From the NCBI GenBank assembly GCA_006503475.1, contig RSEH01000232.1:1-64000 (forward strand): a DNA stretch of 64,000 nt, read 5' to 3'. A model generated the notes under the pieces. That model saw only the letters and a program-made list of their open reading frames with translations. It had not been told where the DNA came from and ran no database searches. This document shows, in pieces, positions 28,367-37,654 of this stretch. The DNA comes from Stentor roeselii (lineage: Eukaryota; Ciliophora; Heterotrichea; Heterotrichida; Stentoridae). Every line of letters begins with the position of its first letter. Within the stretch, counting starts at the first letter, position 1. The position numbers and the translations under genes are program-made.

Positions 28367-29131
28367 TTAGGAATGCTTTTTCTTATCTTCTATGATTTTT
28401 TTAAGGTTCTCTTCTAAACTGAACCTTTTCATTTTTTCATCTCGAAGCAGAGCTTCGAGTTCTAAGATATACCTTCTCTGAGAACTCGTCGTTATTTGAC
28501 TTCCTTTATCACGAAAGTCCTCCGGGTTCTCTTCAAGGTCTTCAACACGATCATTATTTTCCACTTGAAGTTCATCAATATCCTCACCTTCATTTTGGTC
28601 AATTTTTCCAATTCCATGATCATGATTTTCACCTTTCAAGTCAACATCAAATGAAATCCGATCAACATTATTTTTTTCTTGATGTTCTCCAGTAACTGAC
28701 CTGTACCTTTTGCGATATTGACTACGAGGACGGACTTCAGAAGGCTTTGACTGATGATCGCCTGAGGCCTTTTTAGAAGACTGGCTTCGAGGACGCAATG
28801 AACCTGATGTGGAAGGCCTTGAGACTAAAGAGTTTTCTTTTGGTAATAGTAAAGGATTATCTGGTTTTTGGTAGTTTGCAGGAGCTGGACGAGCGTATTT
28901 TCCACGGACTTCTGCGAATACGTTCAAGTGACGCAGGTCTTTGTTTGTGGAGTAGCTTGCATCTTGCTTTGAAGGCCGTGAATAAGACGATTTTACTGAT
29001 GATGAGGAACCTGGACGGTTAAAGCTACCGTAGTGACTGATTGAGGATTACGTTAGGAAACGAGATGCTGCTGAAAGTTCTTTTGAAACTCGCTGTTGCC
29101 AGGCTAGGTGCTGGTCGTGGTAATAGGCCAT
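28367..29131 (-). CDS. Hypothetical protein with C-terminal coiled coil, two exons, 249 aa
   Basis: Exons 29052-29131 and 28367-29036 on the minus strand join through a 15-nt intron. The protein starts MAYYHDQHLAWQQRVSKELS, has a long Ser/Arg/Asp-rich disordered middle, and ends in a coiled coil (about 210-247: YILELEALLRDEKMKRF, LEENLKKII). Family not recognised; the short coiled coil and the position next to a CFAP97-type gene fit, but do not prove, a cytoskeletal role. Confidence 0.75.
29037..29051 (-). other. 15-nt spliceosomal intron (phase 2)
   Basis: Read on the minus strand: GTAATCCTCAATCAG, GT-AG, A at positions 10 and 11. It carries an in-frame TAA right after the splice donor, so the N-terminal 26 codons are joined to the rest only after splicing. 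Confidence 0.88.
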
Positions 29132-29340
29132 TATTATTTATTTAAATTAAGAAAAAGTTTATGGGGTTTAAAGGATTTTGGAAAATTGTTGGAGAAAAGA
29201 ATGGGAATGAAAATTTTAGGAATTTTTTATGGGGATTTTTTAAGGGATTTGGATTTTTGGGTTTGATGAGGGATGGGTTTTAGTGGATTTTGCTAGGTTT
29301 TTATTTGGGGATATAAAAGGAATTTAAAGATTTTTATTTG

Positions 29341-29711
29341 AATCATAGAATTTTTATTGGATTAATATTTGTTTATGTTCAATCGAATTTCTGAAGTGAT
29401 TTATATGGCAATTAAAAAGATTTTGAACATAATTATTCTTATCATAGAATTTTTCTTGTATTAATTATACTTTGTTTATGTTCAATCGAATTTCTGAAGT
29501 GATTTAAATGGCAATGAAAAAGATTTTTGAACATAATTATTCTAATCATAGAATTTTTATTAATAATACTTTGTTTATGTTCAATCGAATTTCTGAATTG
29601 ATTTGTATGGCAATGAAAAAGATTTTTGAACATAATTATTCTTATCATAGAATTTTTCTTGTATTAATAATTCTTCTGTTTCTGTTTCTGTTCAATCAAA
29701 TCAAAGAATAG
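29341..29711. repeat. Tandem repeat of about 100 bp, 3.5 copies
   Basis: The landmark ATCATAGAATTTTT recurs at 29342, 29441, 29545 and 29644 (spacing 99, 104, 99). Each unit also holds TGTTTATGTTCAATCGAATT, a run like GATTTxTATGGCAAT, and TTGAACATAATTATTCT. The last unit is degenerate. The units create spurious short ORFs on both strands. The remainder of 29132-29877 is AT-rich with no gene. Confidence 0.92.
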
Positions 29712-29877
29712 AAACTATTTTTTTTGTTTCATACAAATAATAAATAATATTTCCCTTGAATGTTACTAACTTCTTAAATATAAATTCAGAAAAAAAAATT
29801 TTATAAGAGCTTAATTATGTTAAAGCTCTTTACTTCATATTGTAGACAATAAATTATTTCTTTAAAAATAATCTTTG

Positions 29878-31494
29878 ATGTCTTCTTTTCTTTCGATAAT
29901 GATAATAATGGTAATTATTCCCGAAAAAACTGTAGATAATATTGAAGTGCTTTTACTGGGAGCATTTAAAGATCTCTACAATCAAGATTTTTATATTCAT
30001 TCTCCAGTACGCTACACTATCTCTAATGAAGAAGTAATAAAAATATATAAAACTACAAATATTTCAAAAATACTAAAAACTCCTCAATCTGAAGAAATTT
30101 TATTAAAAGAGCTAAATTCTAAATCAAAAAATCATAAGCTATCAATCATCACAATCAATTCACATAAATATCTCTCAATCGAAATCCCCAGAAGTAATTC
30201 TCTACATTCAGACCTTGTTAATGCATTAAAAATATATAATTCTTTACAAAAAATCATTATAAAGTATAAAGAAGAAGAAAAATATAAATCATTACTGTCT
30301 TCAAATAACCAAACCCTAGACGAAGTAACAAATTCTCTCATCAATATCTTAGAAAGTATCGGTTTTAACTCAACAAAGCGTCACAAATCAAAAACTCTGC
30401 TAGAAGAAAAATCATCATTACTCGTAGCTCTCACATTAAATACCCCATCCAGTGAAACCTTCCATATAGTGATAAAAGTTTTAATTACAACATGGTCAAT
30501 CAACCTAAAACTTTACATTTTTAAAAATATGAAACCATTTTCATTCACTTCAGATGAAATAAAAAAAAATATCCAGTCCCTCTGCCTGAAACTCAATCAA
30601 ATGTTTAAAAAATTTAAAATAACAATAGATGAAGACCTTAAATGCCCGATACTTGAACACTCGTTTTTCATTCATGATATGTTTATAAAAGAGATTCAAA
30701 GGAACTTTTTGATTGCATTTTTTGAAAATATTGATACTTTTAATGTGATTTCTCCATATTTGATTAGTGTAGTTCAAAATGAAGATCTTGATTTACAGGG
30801 TGTTGTTTCAGTTTTAAATAAAAAGAAGGATAAAAACATTTTCTTTCTTAATATCAAAGAATCCGCATTTAGGGTGATTTATCCTGATAGATTTATTAAA
30901 ATAGTTTTTAAAAATAAAGAAAAATTTAGAAAAGAAGTTGAAATTTTAAATGTTTTAGAAGAAAGAATGATTATTTATTGGTATTTAGTTGATGAATCTG
31001 AAATAACTGTTTATTATCCTCGCTTTGATGGGTACCAGGTTCATCGTTCTTTTCCAAATAGAAAAAAAGATAAAAAAATTATTGAGTTTAAGTGCAAACT
31101 GATTAATGAAGTGAAAAATATTAAAAATATTAAAAATTTATTCGAATTTGTTCAATTTGCTGAAGAAGCAGGAGTTAGTTTATTTTATTTTGATACATTG
31201 CAAATATATAAAGTTATAAATCATGAAAAGAATTACTTGGAGGACTTGAAAATATTGGAAAATGAGATCTCTGCTAATTTTAGAGAGTTTTTTTCAGCTT
31301 GTATTAGAAAGGTTGAAATTAGTGAAAGTGATTTAGATGAATTTGATTATGTGAGAAAAATTGCAAAGTTTATTGGAAAATATTATGAAATTATAGAAGA
31401 AAAAGAGATAAATTATAATGAGAGATTCTTTATTGATAGAGTGATAGCATGGATGAGATATAATGACCGAATTTTATTATTGATTCAATCATAA
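29878..31494 (+). CDS. AT-rich orphan ORF, possible kinase-like fold, 538 aa
   Basis: Long, uninterrupted, with Lys/Ile/Asn/Phe-rich composition and A/T third positions, distinctly more AT-rich than most genes here. The first 15 residues are hydrophobic. Around residues 340-460 the pattern resembles a protein-kinase N-lobe and hinge (FIKIVFKNKEKFRKEVEIL, then ITVYYPRF), followed by EEAGVSLFYFDTLQIYKVI where a catalytic loop would be expected but HRD is absent. If the relation holds it is a pseudokinase; otherwise unknown. It is flanked on both sides by tandem repeats. Confidence 0.6.
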   Translation: MSSFLSIMIIMVIIPEKTVDNIEVLLLGAFKDLYNQDFYIHSPVRYTISNEEVIKIYKTTNISKILKTPQSEEILLKELNSKSKNHKLSIITINSHKYLSIEIPRSNSLHSDLVNALKIYNSLQKIIIKYKEEEKYKSLLSSNNQTLDEVTNSLINILESIGFNSTKRHKSKTLLEEKSSLLVALTLNTPSSETFHIVIKVLITTWSINLKLYIFKNMKPFSFTSDEIKKNIQSLCLKLNQMFKKFKITIDEDLKCPILEHSFFIHDMFIKEIQRNFLIAFFENIDTFNVISPYLISVVQNEDLDLQGVVSVLNKKKDKNIFFLNIKESAFRVIYPDRFIKIVFKNKEKFRKEVEILNVLEERMIIYWYLVDESEITVYYPRFDGYQVHRSFPNRKKDKKIIEFKCKLINEVKNIKNIKNLFEFVQFAEEAGVSLFYFDTLQIYKVINHEKNYLEDLKILENEISANFREFFSACIRKVEISESDLDEFDYVRKIAKFIGKYYEIIEEKEINYNERFFIDRVIAWMRYNDRILLLIQS

Positions 31495-31675
31495 CTAGAT
31501 AATAGATTAGAGAATAATTTATATTTATTCATCAAACCATTGTTTTAACTATTTATACTGCCTATCTACACTTAATCAAATTTAACAGAAAGTCAATAAA
31601 AAGTATAAATCTTAAACAATACTCAATTGAAATCAATCTACCCTACTATCTAAAAAATTATTTTGCAATTAAACA

Positions 31676-32176
31676 TAAAAACCTTTCTACCAACAAAATT
31701 TTCTCTATCAAACCATAAAGCCTTTTTTCTAAACAAAACATTGTAATCCAACTATAAAAACCTTCTTTCTACAACCAAATATTTATAATCCAACCATAAA
31801 CCTTCTTTCTACAACCAAACATCTAAAATCAAACCAAAAGTCTTCTTTCTTCAACAAAACATGTATAATCCAACCATAAAAACCTTCTTTCTACAACAAA
31901 AAATTTATAATCCAACCATAAAAACCTTCTTTCTACAACCAAACATTTATAATCCAACCATAAAAACCTTCATTCTACAACCAAACATTTATAATCCAAC
32001 CATAAAAACCTTCATTCTACAACCAAACATTTATAATCCAACCATAAAAACCTTCATTCTACAACCAAACATTTATAATCCAACCATAAAAACCTTCATT
32101 CTACAACCAAACATTTATAATCCAACCATAAAAACCTTCATTCTAAAACCAAACATCTAAAATCAAACATAAATTA
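31676..32176. repeat. 42-bp minisatellite, about 12 copies with a divergence gradient
   Basis: Seven near-identical 42-bp units run from 31861 to about 32157 (TATAATCCAACC at 31864, 31906, 31948, 31990, 32032, 32074, 32116). About five degenerate units (40-42 bp) precede them from 31676. The unit is 14 codons, so an ORF reading YNPTIKTFILQPNI per unit appears at 31861-32160; it is probably a by-product of the repeat, having no unique sequence at either end. The rest of 31495-32206 holds nothing else. Confidence 0.95.
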
Positions 32177-32206
32177 CCAACTCTAAAATCTACAAAATTC
32201 TTTAAA

Positions 32207-33787
32207 TTAATTCTGCGAGTTATAAGCCTGAAAGAAATTCCTATAAGGCACAACATTAAACTGCATCTGATCCGTATAAAACAACAAATTAAGATACTTC
32301 TTCATAGGTTCACTGATTTCAACTTTACATCTTTTCAACACCTCATAAAACTTATCACCAGTCATGAACCCAGAGCCATTCGAGTCATAAACCTGAAGAC
32401 TTTTAATCAAAGTTTCACCAAGTCTCTGAACAATTTCTTTCAACTTCACATCATACAAGCTTTCTTCATTTTCAGTTAAAACCTGCCAAGGTTCAACAAT
32501 TTCATAGAACCTTGCAGTGCATTCCTGTTGACTAAGAGCATCACTACTTCCAAAGATGAACTTCGTGAACATTTCCGCTTGAATTTCATTTAACAAGGCA
32601 GGTTCATGTTGCATTAAGATAAAAACTTCGCCTTGTTTGTAATGTTTTGGTTCATTAAAAAACAACTGAGAGACTTGCCCATATTCATAACGTCTTACCT
32701 GCAGTCGAAAGCTGAGATGATTTAAAGTTTCTTTCACGTCTTGAAAGGAAACAAGTCCATCAGGTCTCAATTTCGTCATAATTTCATAAAACACTTCAAA
32801 ATTAAGTTTTTCACAGTCATCCGGGAAAAAATAATCAACTTCCTTTGGACTTAAGTAAATCCCTAGTTTTTCAAGACCCTGGGCAAAAGCAGGTTTATCA
32901 AGTTCAACAAAATCATCTCGAATAACATTCCAAGTCTTTTCCAAATCAAGTTTCCGATGTTCAATAGCCTGCCAGATTTCCCAAACAATTAAATTCACAT
33001 CTTTGCTATCTTCTTCAACAAGAAACCCGCAGTTTTGACATCGAAAATTTTGCCTTAAACTATTAAGTTCTTGTACAAGTCTTTGATTATCTTCACTAAA
33101 TCTTAAATTCTGTTCTTTTGTATTTAACAAGTTTTTCTTCAGTTTGACAATCGTCAGTTCTTTTTTTGTTTTACTTCTGGTCAAAGGTGGATCTTCAGCC
33201 ATTTTCACAATTTCTTTATAGTCACGCTTCAGTGCTTTTAATTGAAGACTCTGCTGAATGAACTTCTGCTGAAGATCGGCAGGGCTAATGCCCTGCCCCA
33301 ACTGAAAATAAGCTTCTTGTAAAAGTCTCTGTAACCTGGTGCATTCATCAATGTACATTTTCATTTCAACATCAATTTCTTGCATTTTTGTCGCTCTGGA
33401 GTTTTTTTTAAGTTCAGCGATTTCGACTTCTTTGTTTTCGATGATTTTTTGTTGGTCTTTTATTTGAAGACGAAGATTTGAAACAAGATGGGATTTTTCT
33501 GAGTCGGTTTCTGACTTAATTGAATCTTTTTCTAAGAATTTGATGCGAGTTTTAAGTCGAATGTTTTCTTCGCTTAGGTGGTTTGAAGTTGATTGGAAGT
33601 AATGAAGACGCTCCATCATTTCTTCTCGGGAGATGTAAGATTTCTTGGATTTTGACTTGTCTAGACGAAGACGAGAACCGGCTAAGATCTGCATCATTCC
33701 TTTGTTTGCTGCTGATTGAGGACGGCCTCGCATTGCTCGGAAGGCTTGAAGGTTTAGGAATTTAGAACTGTTTGGCCGACTCGCCAT
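32207..33787 (-). CDS. IQCE-like coiled-coil protein with EF-hand-like C-terminus
   Basis: 526 aa. Residues about 50-160 form a coiled coil resembling IQCE: LVSNLRLQIKDQQKIIENKE, then KMQEIDVEMKMYIDECTRLQ and RLL. A second coiled coil covers 215-255, followed by FRCQNCG. The C-terminal half (about 265-526) is helical with EF-hand-like units; the clearest loop is DSNGSGFMTGDK (468-479), with Lys where Glu is usual at position 12. In vertebrates IQCE anchors EFCAB7 at the ciliary base; here the coiled coil and EF-hand-like parts sit in one chain. IQ motifs of IQCE are not seen. Confidence 0.65.
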   Translation of the reverse strand: MASRPNSSKFLNLQAFRAMRGRPQSAANKGMMQILAGSRLRLDKSKSKKSYISREEMMERLHYFQSTSNHLSEENIRLKTRIKFLEKDSIKSETDSEKSHLVSNLRLQIKDQQKIIENKEVEIAELKKNSRATKMQEIDVEMKMYIDECTRLQRLLQEAYFQLGQGISPADLQQKFIQQSLQLKALKRDYKEIVKMAEDPPLTRSKTKKELTIVKLKKNLLNTKEQNLRFSEDNQRLVQELNSLRQNFRCQNCGFLVEEDSKDVNLIVWEIWQAIEHRKLDLEKTWNVIRDDFVELDKPAFAQGLEKLGIYLSPKEVDYFFPDDCEKLNFEVFYEIMTKLRPDGLVSFQDVKETLNHLSFRLQVRRYEYGQVSQLFFNEPKHYKQGEVFILMQHEPALLNEIQAEMFTKFIFGSSDALSQQECTARFYEIVEPWQVLTENEESLYDVKLKEIVQRLGETLIKSLQVYDSNGSGFMTGDKFYEVLKRCKVEISEPMKKYLNLLFYTDQMQFNVVPYRNFFQAYNSQN

Positions 33788-33993
33788 TTTTAATCGGGTT
33801 TCAAGAGTTTAGTCCTGGTTTTTTGAGAGATTTTAGAAGGGTTTTTAGTTTCAAGGAGTTGAAAAATTTTTTAGGGTTTTTTGGTTTGTGTTTATTAAAG
33901 AATTGATTTAGGATATAATGAGAATATATCATTTTCTTCTTTTTCTATTCTTTTAACACCTGTGTTATTCTTACAATTCTTTCCTAAACCTCT

Positions 33994-34485
33994 TCAATTA
34001 AATCTATTACTTAATTTAAACTTAGCACAAACATTTTCCTTATTCCAATCAGGTATGAAACTAACAGCCTGGGCATTTAATTTCGACTTGACACTTCTCT
34101 GCAATTCAACAACACGATCTTTGACCTGTTCAAAAAAATGAGAACTTTCAAGATATTCAAAAACTTTAACCCTTTGTGGAATATCTTTCAAGGCGTTCTG
34201 AATATCGTCATTTATTGAAACATCGTTAAAAAACTGTGACAAGTTGCAAGGTCTCGCGATTTCATCAACTGATTTCTTTAGAAGATAACTGTGAAGTCGA
34301 CTTTCAAGAGGGGGGATCTGTGGAGAAGGAGTCAGTTGAGATGATTGGGCTTCGGAATCTTTTTCTAGTTTGAAACTCGTTGGAGAGGCAAAAACTGATT
34401 CTCGGACTTCCAGATCTTCTCTGAGGCTTCGAGGAAGAAGGTGATGAAGGTCATCGACTCCGATGTTATTCACTAGGCCTTTCAT
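33994..34485 (-). CDS. Hypothetical protein, 163 aa
   Basis: An acidic, Ser/Pro-rich N-terminal half and a helical C-terminal half (about 75-145). It ends PDWNKENVCAKFKLSNRFN. No family recognised. It follows another small unknown gene on the same strand after 27 nt, in a compact minus-strand run headed by a coiled-coil gene and the sorting receptor. Confidence 0.6.
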   Translation of the reverse strand: MKGLVNNIGVDDLHHLLPRSLREDLEVRESVFASPTSFKLEKDSEAQSSQLTPSPQIPPLESRLHSYLLKKSVDEIARPCNLSQFFNDVSINDDIQNALKDIPQRVKVFEYLESSHFFEQVKDRVVELQRSVKSKLNAQAVSFIPDWNKENVCAKFKLSNRFN

Positions 34486-34512
34486 TTTATGTACAATTTA
34501 AAATATGAAAAG

Positions 34513-34908
34513 TTAGTTAAACCATTTCACTAGAGGAAGTCTTGTCACGAGATGATTTGATTTTTTTAGGGTTAGGTCTGGAGTGTTACTACGGGCTCGG
34601 GTGTTTAAGGAATTTACTTTTAAGGAATTTCCTTTTAGTGACATGATGTTCTGGTTTTTGAGAAAAGGAGATAACCTTTTCATCACTTTAAAATGACCCA
34701 GAACAGGCCTTCTGACACAAGTTGGAGTGCTTGGCATATCCGTAGTCGATTTCAAAACATTCACAGAAAAAACAGGATCAACAAGTGCAGGACTGAAATT
34801 CTTCCCTCTCAACTCATTAAGTCTGGATTTAGTGATTCTTGACAAAGGATGAATAGATTTCAAGAAAGAATCAAGAGATTTTCTAGTATTTTCAGGATAA
34901 AAGTTCAT
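34513..34908 (-). CDS. Small basic hypothetical protein, 131 aa
   Basis: Rich in Ser, Lys, Arg and Asn, without hydrophobic segments. It contains CVRRPVLGHFKVMKRLSPFL, and probably lacks a stable globular domain. ATG preceded by TATTTAAAAA. No family recognised; assigned because it is uninterrupted, fits the spacing of the cluster and has host-like codon use. Confidence 0.5.
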   Translation of the reverse strand: MNFYPENTRKSLDSFLKSIHPLSRITKSRLNELRGKNFSPALVDPVFSVNVLKSTTDMPSTPTCVRRPVLGHFKVMKRLSPFLKNQNIMSLKGNSLKVNSLNTRARSNTPDLTLKKSNHLVTRLPLVKWFN

Positions 34909-35013
34909 TTTTTAAATACTCCCCAGTTGAAATAGCTAATGGAGAAGATATACGCTCTATCATCAAAACATAACCCTAAAAATAGATTCCAACCTTATAA
35001 CCTGATTAAAAAG

Positions 35014-36399
35014 CTAAACATAATTCGACCTGACAGTCTGCCTTTCAATGACCTTATTATTCGAGAGATCATTAAGTGCGATGTACTGATTAACAGCAAG
35101 ATTAACCTGTCTCCTCATATCAGTCTCCAGTTCCCTTTTAGCGACATGTCGATAAACCATTAAAATCGCAATCAAAACTCCAAAAAACAGCAAAAGTCCA
35201 AAAACAACAGTAGTCGTGCTATACCCTCTAACAACACCTACTCCATTCTCCTTCTTACAAAACATCGGAACAAAGTTCTTCTGGTACCCAGCACAAATGC
35301 CAGTCAAAAGTGCAGAAGGTTCTAAATCCCCTCTAAACAAATAATGATTGATAAAAACAGCAGGATACTCATGAAGTCCATTATTCTTCCAAAACTCTAT
35401 TTCTCGATCCAATTCTTTATTAGCAGCTAAAGCCTCATCCTTTCCGTGAAAACTATCCTCATAACATTTTTCCACAGCATCCACATCAAAGCCCAATCCT
35501 TTCATCAACTCTTGTGAACATTTTCTATCATTAATCTTCAAACTGCAATTTTCACTAAACCTTTTCAAGAACAAGAAAAATTTTTCATAAGAAAAATCAT
35601 TTTTTTCCTCCTTTAAAATTTCTAATAAGCACTTTTGCCTCAAGTCCTCTTGAATAACATTTCTTCCAGAAAGTCCTCCATTAATCAAATCATCAGGGTC
35701 AGGGGCGCAGTACCTTCCGCCGCCGAGACAATTTTCTTCAGCTTTTGCGAAGCCGGAGTTTTTACAGGCCATGCATTGGATGATGACGAAGTGGATTTCA
35801 AGGTCGACTGTGAAGTGAGTGAGAAGTTGTCCGACGTCGTAGAAGACTTTCATGAAATCTTGACTTTGTTCATTTCCTGATGAAAGGACTAGAGAAAGAG
35901 AGATTTTTTCAGGAGTTTTTGGAAGCTCGAAGCCGAGTTTTAAGGTCACTGGTGTTAAAGAAAGGGCTTGCTTTAGACGATTGCCGTCTTCTTTGGAGAT
36001 CATCATTGCTGGGATGAAAAGATTCCCGCCCATGTGATTGTCGCGCATTACTATGTTTGAGATTCGCTCGTTTTCATTGGAATTTGAGATTAGTACGGAT
36101 TTTACACCGATGTCTTGAGCGTGTTTTACTTTTAAGGAATAGGAACAGTTTCCCCGGTCGAACATGAAGATGTAGTGGTCTGTCTCCATGTCGTTTGGGA
36201 GGAAGGAAAGAGGACTGCACCCGTCTTGGTCGATTGATGGGTACCAGAGCTGTCCGATTATTTTTGTGTTGTATGGAGGGTTTCCGAAATTTCCTAATGA
36301 ACTTTCTAAACCTTTTGGGTACTCATCAGCCAAGTCGCTGGGTGAAAGAATCTTAATCGAGGCCATACTCACAGCAAAGTTCACTAGAAAAAAAAACAT
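35014..36399 (-). CDS. Vacuolar sorting receptor (VSR/BP-80 family)
   Basis: 461 aa, type I membrane protein. A signal peptide (1-13, MFFFLVNFAVSMA) supports the chosen start. A PA domain covers about 15-160 (HYIFMFDRGNCSYSLKVKHA). The cysteine-rich central domain has the VSR hallmark YCAPDPDD (230-237) and NVIQEDLRQKCL. A TM helix is at 396-416, then a 45-residue cytosolic tail with YIAL (439-442), a Yxx-phi sorting signal like YMPL of plant VSRs. The EGF repeats of plant VSRs are missing. It should carry hydrolases from the Golgi to lysosomes, phagosomes or dense-core organelles. Its ATG is two bases after the stop of the upstream gene. Confidence 0.9.
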   Translation of the reverse strand: MFFFLVNFAVSMASIKILSPSDLADEYPKGLESSLGNFGNPPYNTKIIGQLWYPSIDQDGCSPLSFLPNDMETDHYIFMFDRGNCSYSLKVKHAQDIGVKSVLISNSNENERISNIVMRDNHMGGNLFIPAMMISKEDGNRLKQALSLTPVTLKLGFELPKTPEKISLSLVLSSGNEQSQDFMKVFYDVGQLLTHFTVDLEIHFVIIQCMACKNSGFAKAEENCLGGGRYCAPDPDDLINGGLSGRNVIQEDLRQKCLLEILKEEKNDFSYEKFFLFLKRFSENCSLKINDRKCSQELMKGLGFDVDAVEKCYEDSFHGKDEALAANKELDREIEFWKNNGLHEYPAVFINHYLFRGDLEPSALLTGICAGYQKNFVPMFCKKENGVGVVRGYSTTTVVFGLLLFFGVLIAILMVYRHVAKRELETDMRRQVNLAVNQYIALNDLSNNKVIERQTVRSNYV

Positions 36400-36401
36400 T
36401 A

Positions 36402-37106
36402 TTAAGAAAAATTCCTAAATTTTCTCGATTCCAATTTTTTTTTTCTGCATGAGCGAGTCCGAGTCTTAAGTTCTAAATTCAACTCAGCAATTTCCTCTTC
36501 CAATTCTTTTTTCTTCAAATCCGCTTCAGAAAGTACCAAATTCCAAGCCTGTTTAACACGTTTTTGTTCAGATTTAAGTTCTCGATTCTTAGAAATCTGC
36601 ATCAAAACATCAGGAGTAGCAGAAAACCCTTCAAAATCATTGTAAAATTCAGAATCAAGGCCAAAATTTTGACAGTTCGCTATTTTTTTTTTCTGTTGTT
36701 TCAGAGAAGTCCTTAATTGTAGTTCTTTTGACTTAAGCATTAAAAGTTCTTCATATAAAGTTGAAATTGAAGGAATTGACCGAAGTTCTTGATTTTTGCT
36801 TTCAAGTATTTTTATTTGCGACTTGAGTTTATTGATGTGAGACTGCAGGTCAGAAGTTTCGTTTAAAGCAAATAAAAACGATTTTTTCTCTGATTCAAGT
36901 GACTCGATTTCAGAGTTTTTAAGACTCAGCTCGAAAAGTAGATGTCGGGATTCGTCGTCTTCAGCTTCTTCTTCAGTCTTGGATTTTATTGCTTTTGAAA
37001 GCTTTTTTGAAAGGATATCGAGTTGGAAGGACAGGGTGTTGTTTTCTTTTATGAGGTTTTCAAGTTTTTTCTCTTGTTCTGCATTGAGATGGTTGTAAAG
37101 ATTCAT
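36402..37106 (-). CDS. Coiled-coil protein, 234 aa
   Basis: Almost entirely coiled coil (heptads from about residue 5 to 115 and 180 to 220), with a less charged break near 150-170 (SEFYNDFEGFSATPDVLMQI). No other domain. The stop codon is separated from the ATG of the sorting receptor by two bases on the same strand. Function unknown; ciliary or cortical scaffolds often look like this. Confidence 0.65.
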   Translation of the reverse strand: MNLYNHLNAEQEKKLENLIKENNTLSFQLDILSKKLSKAIKSKTEEEAEDDESRHLLFELSLKNSEIESLESEKKSFLFALNETSDLQSHINKLKSQIKILESKNQELRSIPSISTLYEELLMLKSKELQLRTSLKQQKKKIANCQNFGLDSEFYNDFEGFSATPDVLMQISKNRELKSEQKRVKQAWNLVLSEADLKKKELEEEIAELNLELKTRTRSCRKKKLESRKFRNFS

Positions 37107-37264
37107 GGTTTATACCTGGAATAATGCTGCAAGGAAGGTTTTTTAATATTGTTGGAATTTTTTAAGTTTTATAGGAATAAGAAGAGATTGATTTTAGAGG
37201 AATTGATTTAAGGTGGAAGGTTAAATTTTCAAGGGTTACTTCAAATAAGGCTATTGTTATAAAA

Positions 37265-37654
37265 ATGGCTAGATTGACAGTCTTCTTACTATTTAGCGCG
37301 ATTTTTTTGACCTTTGTTAAATTTTCAAGTCACAGCAACTTTTCGCCTTATTTGAATCTTGTGAGTGTTTTTGCTGACTCGAAACTGTTTAAGACGCTGT
37401 TTGTGGCGATTTTCGTAGTTTTTATCATTTATTTTATTGTTGAACAGTTGGGATCTTCGTCTGAGGAAGAAAATAGTAAGTTTTATGCTGACCAGATCTC
37501 TAGTGATGAGTATGAGGCTCAAAAAAGGTCCTATACTCAGAAAAAACTTGCGGAATTGTTTAATACGAAGGAGTATCAAGATTATATTAGGTTTAAAAGT
37601 TTGAATGTGACTCCCAAGCATCAGATTACAGAAGGGTCCGATGAGGAGATGTAA
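37265..37654 (+). CDS. Small membrane protein, 129 aa
   Basis: Two hydrophobic segments: residues 3-20 (a signal peptide or TM) and about 42-61 (FKTLFVAIFVVFIIYFIVEQ). A polar, acidic and Lys-rich C-terminal tail of about 65 residues follows. ATG preceded by TTATAAAA. No family recognised. Divergent from the coiled-coil gene with 158 nt between start codons. Confidence 0.65.
   Translation: MARLTVFLLFSAIFLTFVKFSSHSNFSPYLNLVSVFADSKLFKTLFVAIFVVFIIYFIVEQLGSSSEEENSKFYADQISSDEYEAQKRSYTQKKLAELFNTKEYQDYIRFKSLNVTPKHQITEGSDEEM

Noticed and set aside
31861-32160. Repeat ORF of 14-residue units as a real repeat protein
   Set aside because: It has no unique N- or C-terminal sequence and ends where the repeat array decays; kept as a minisatellite.
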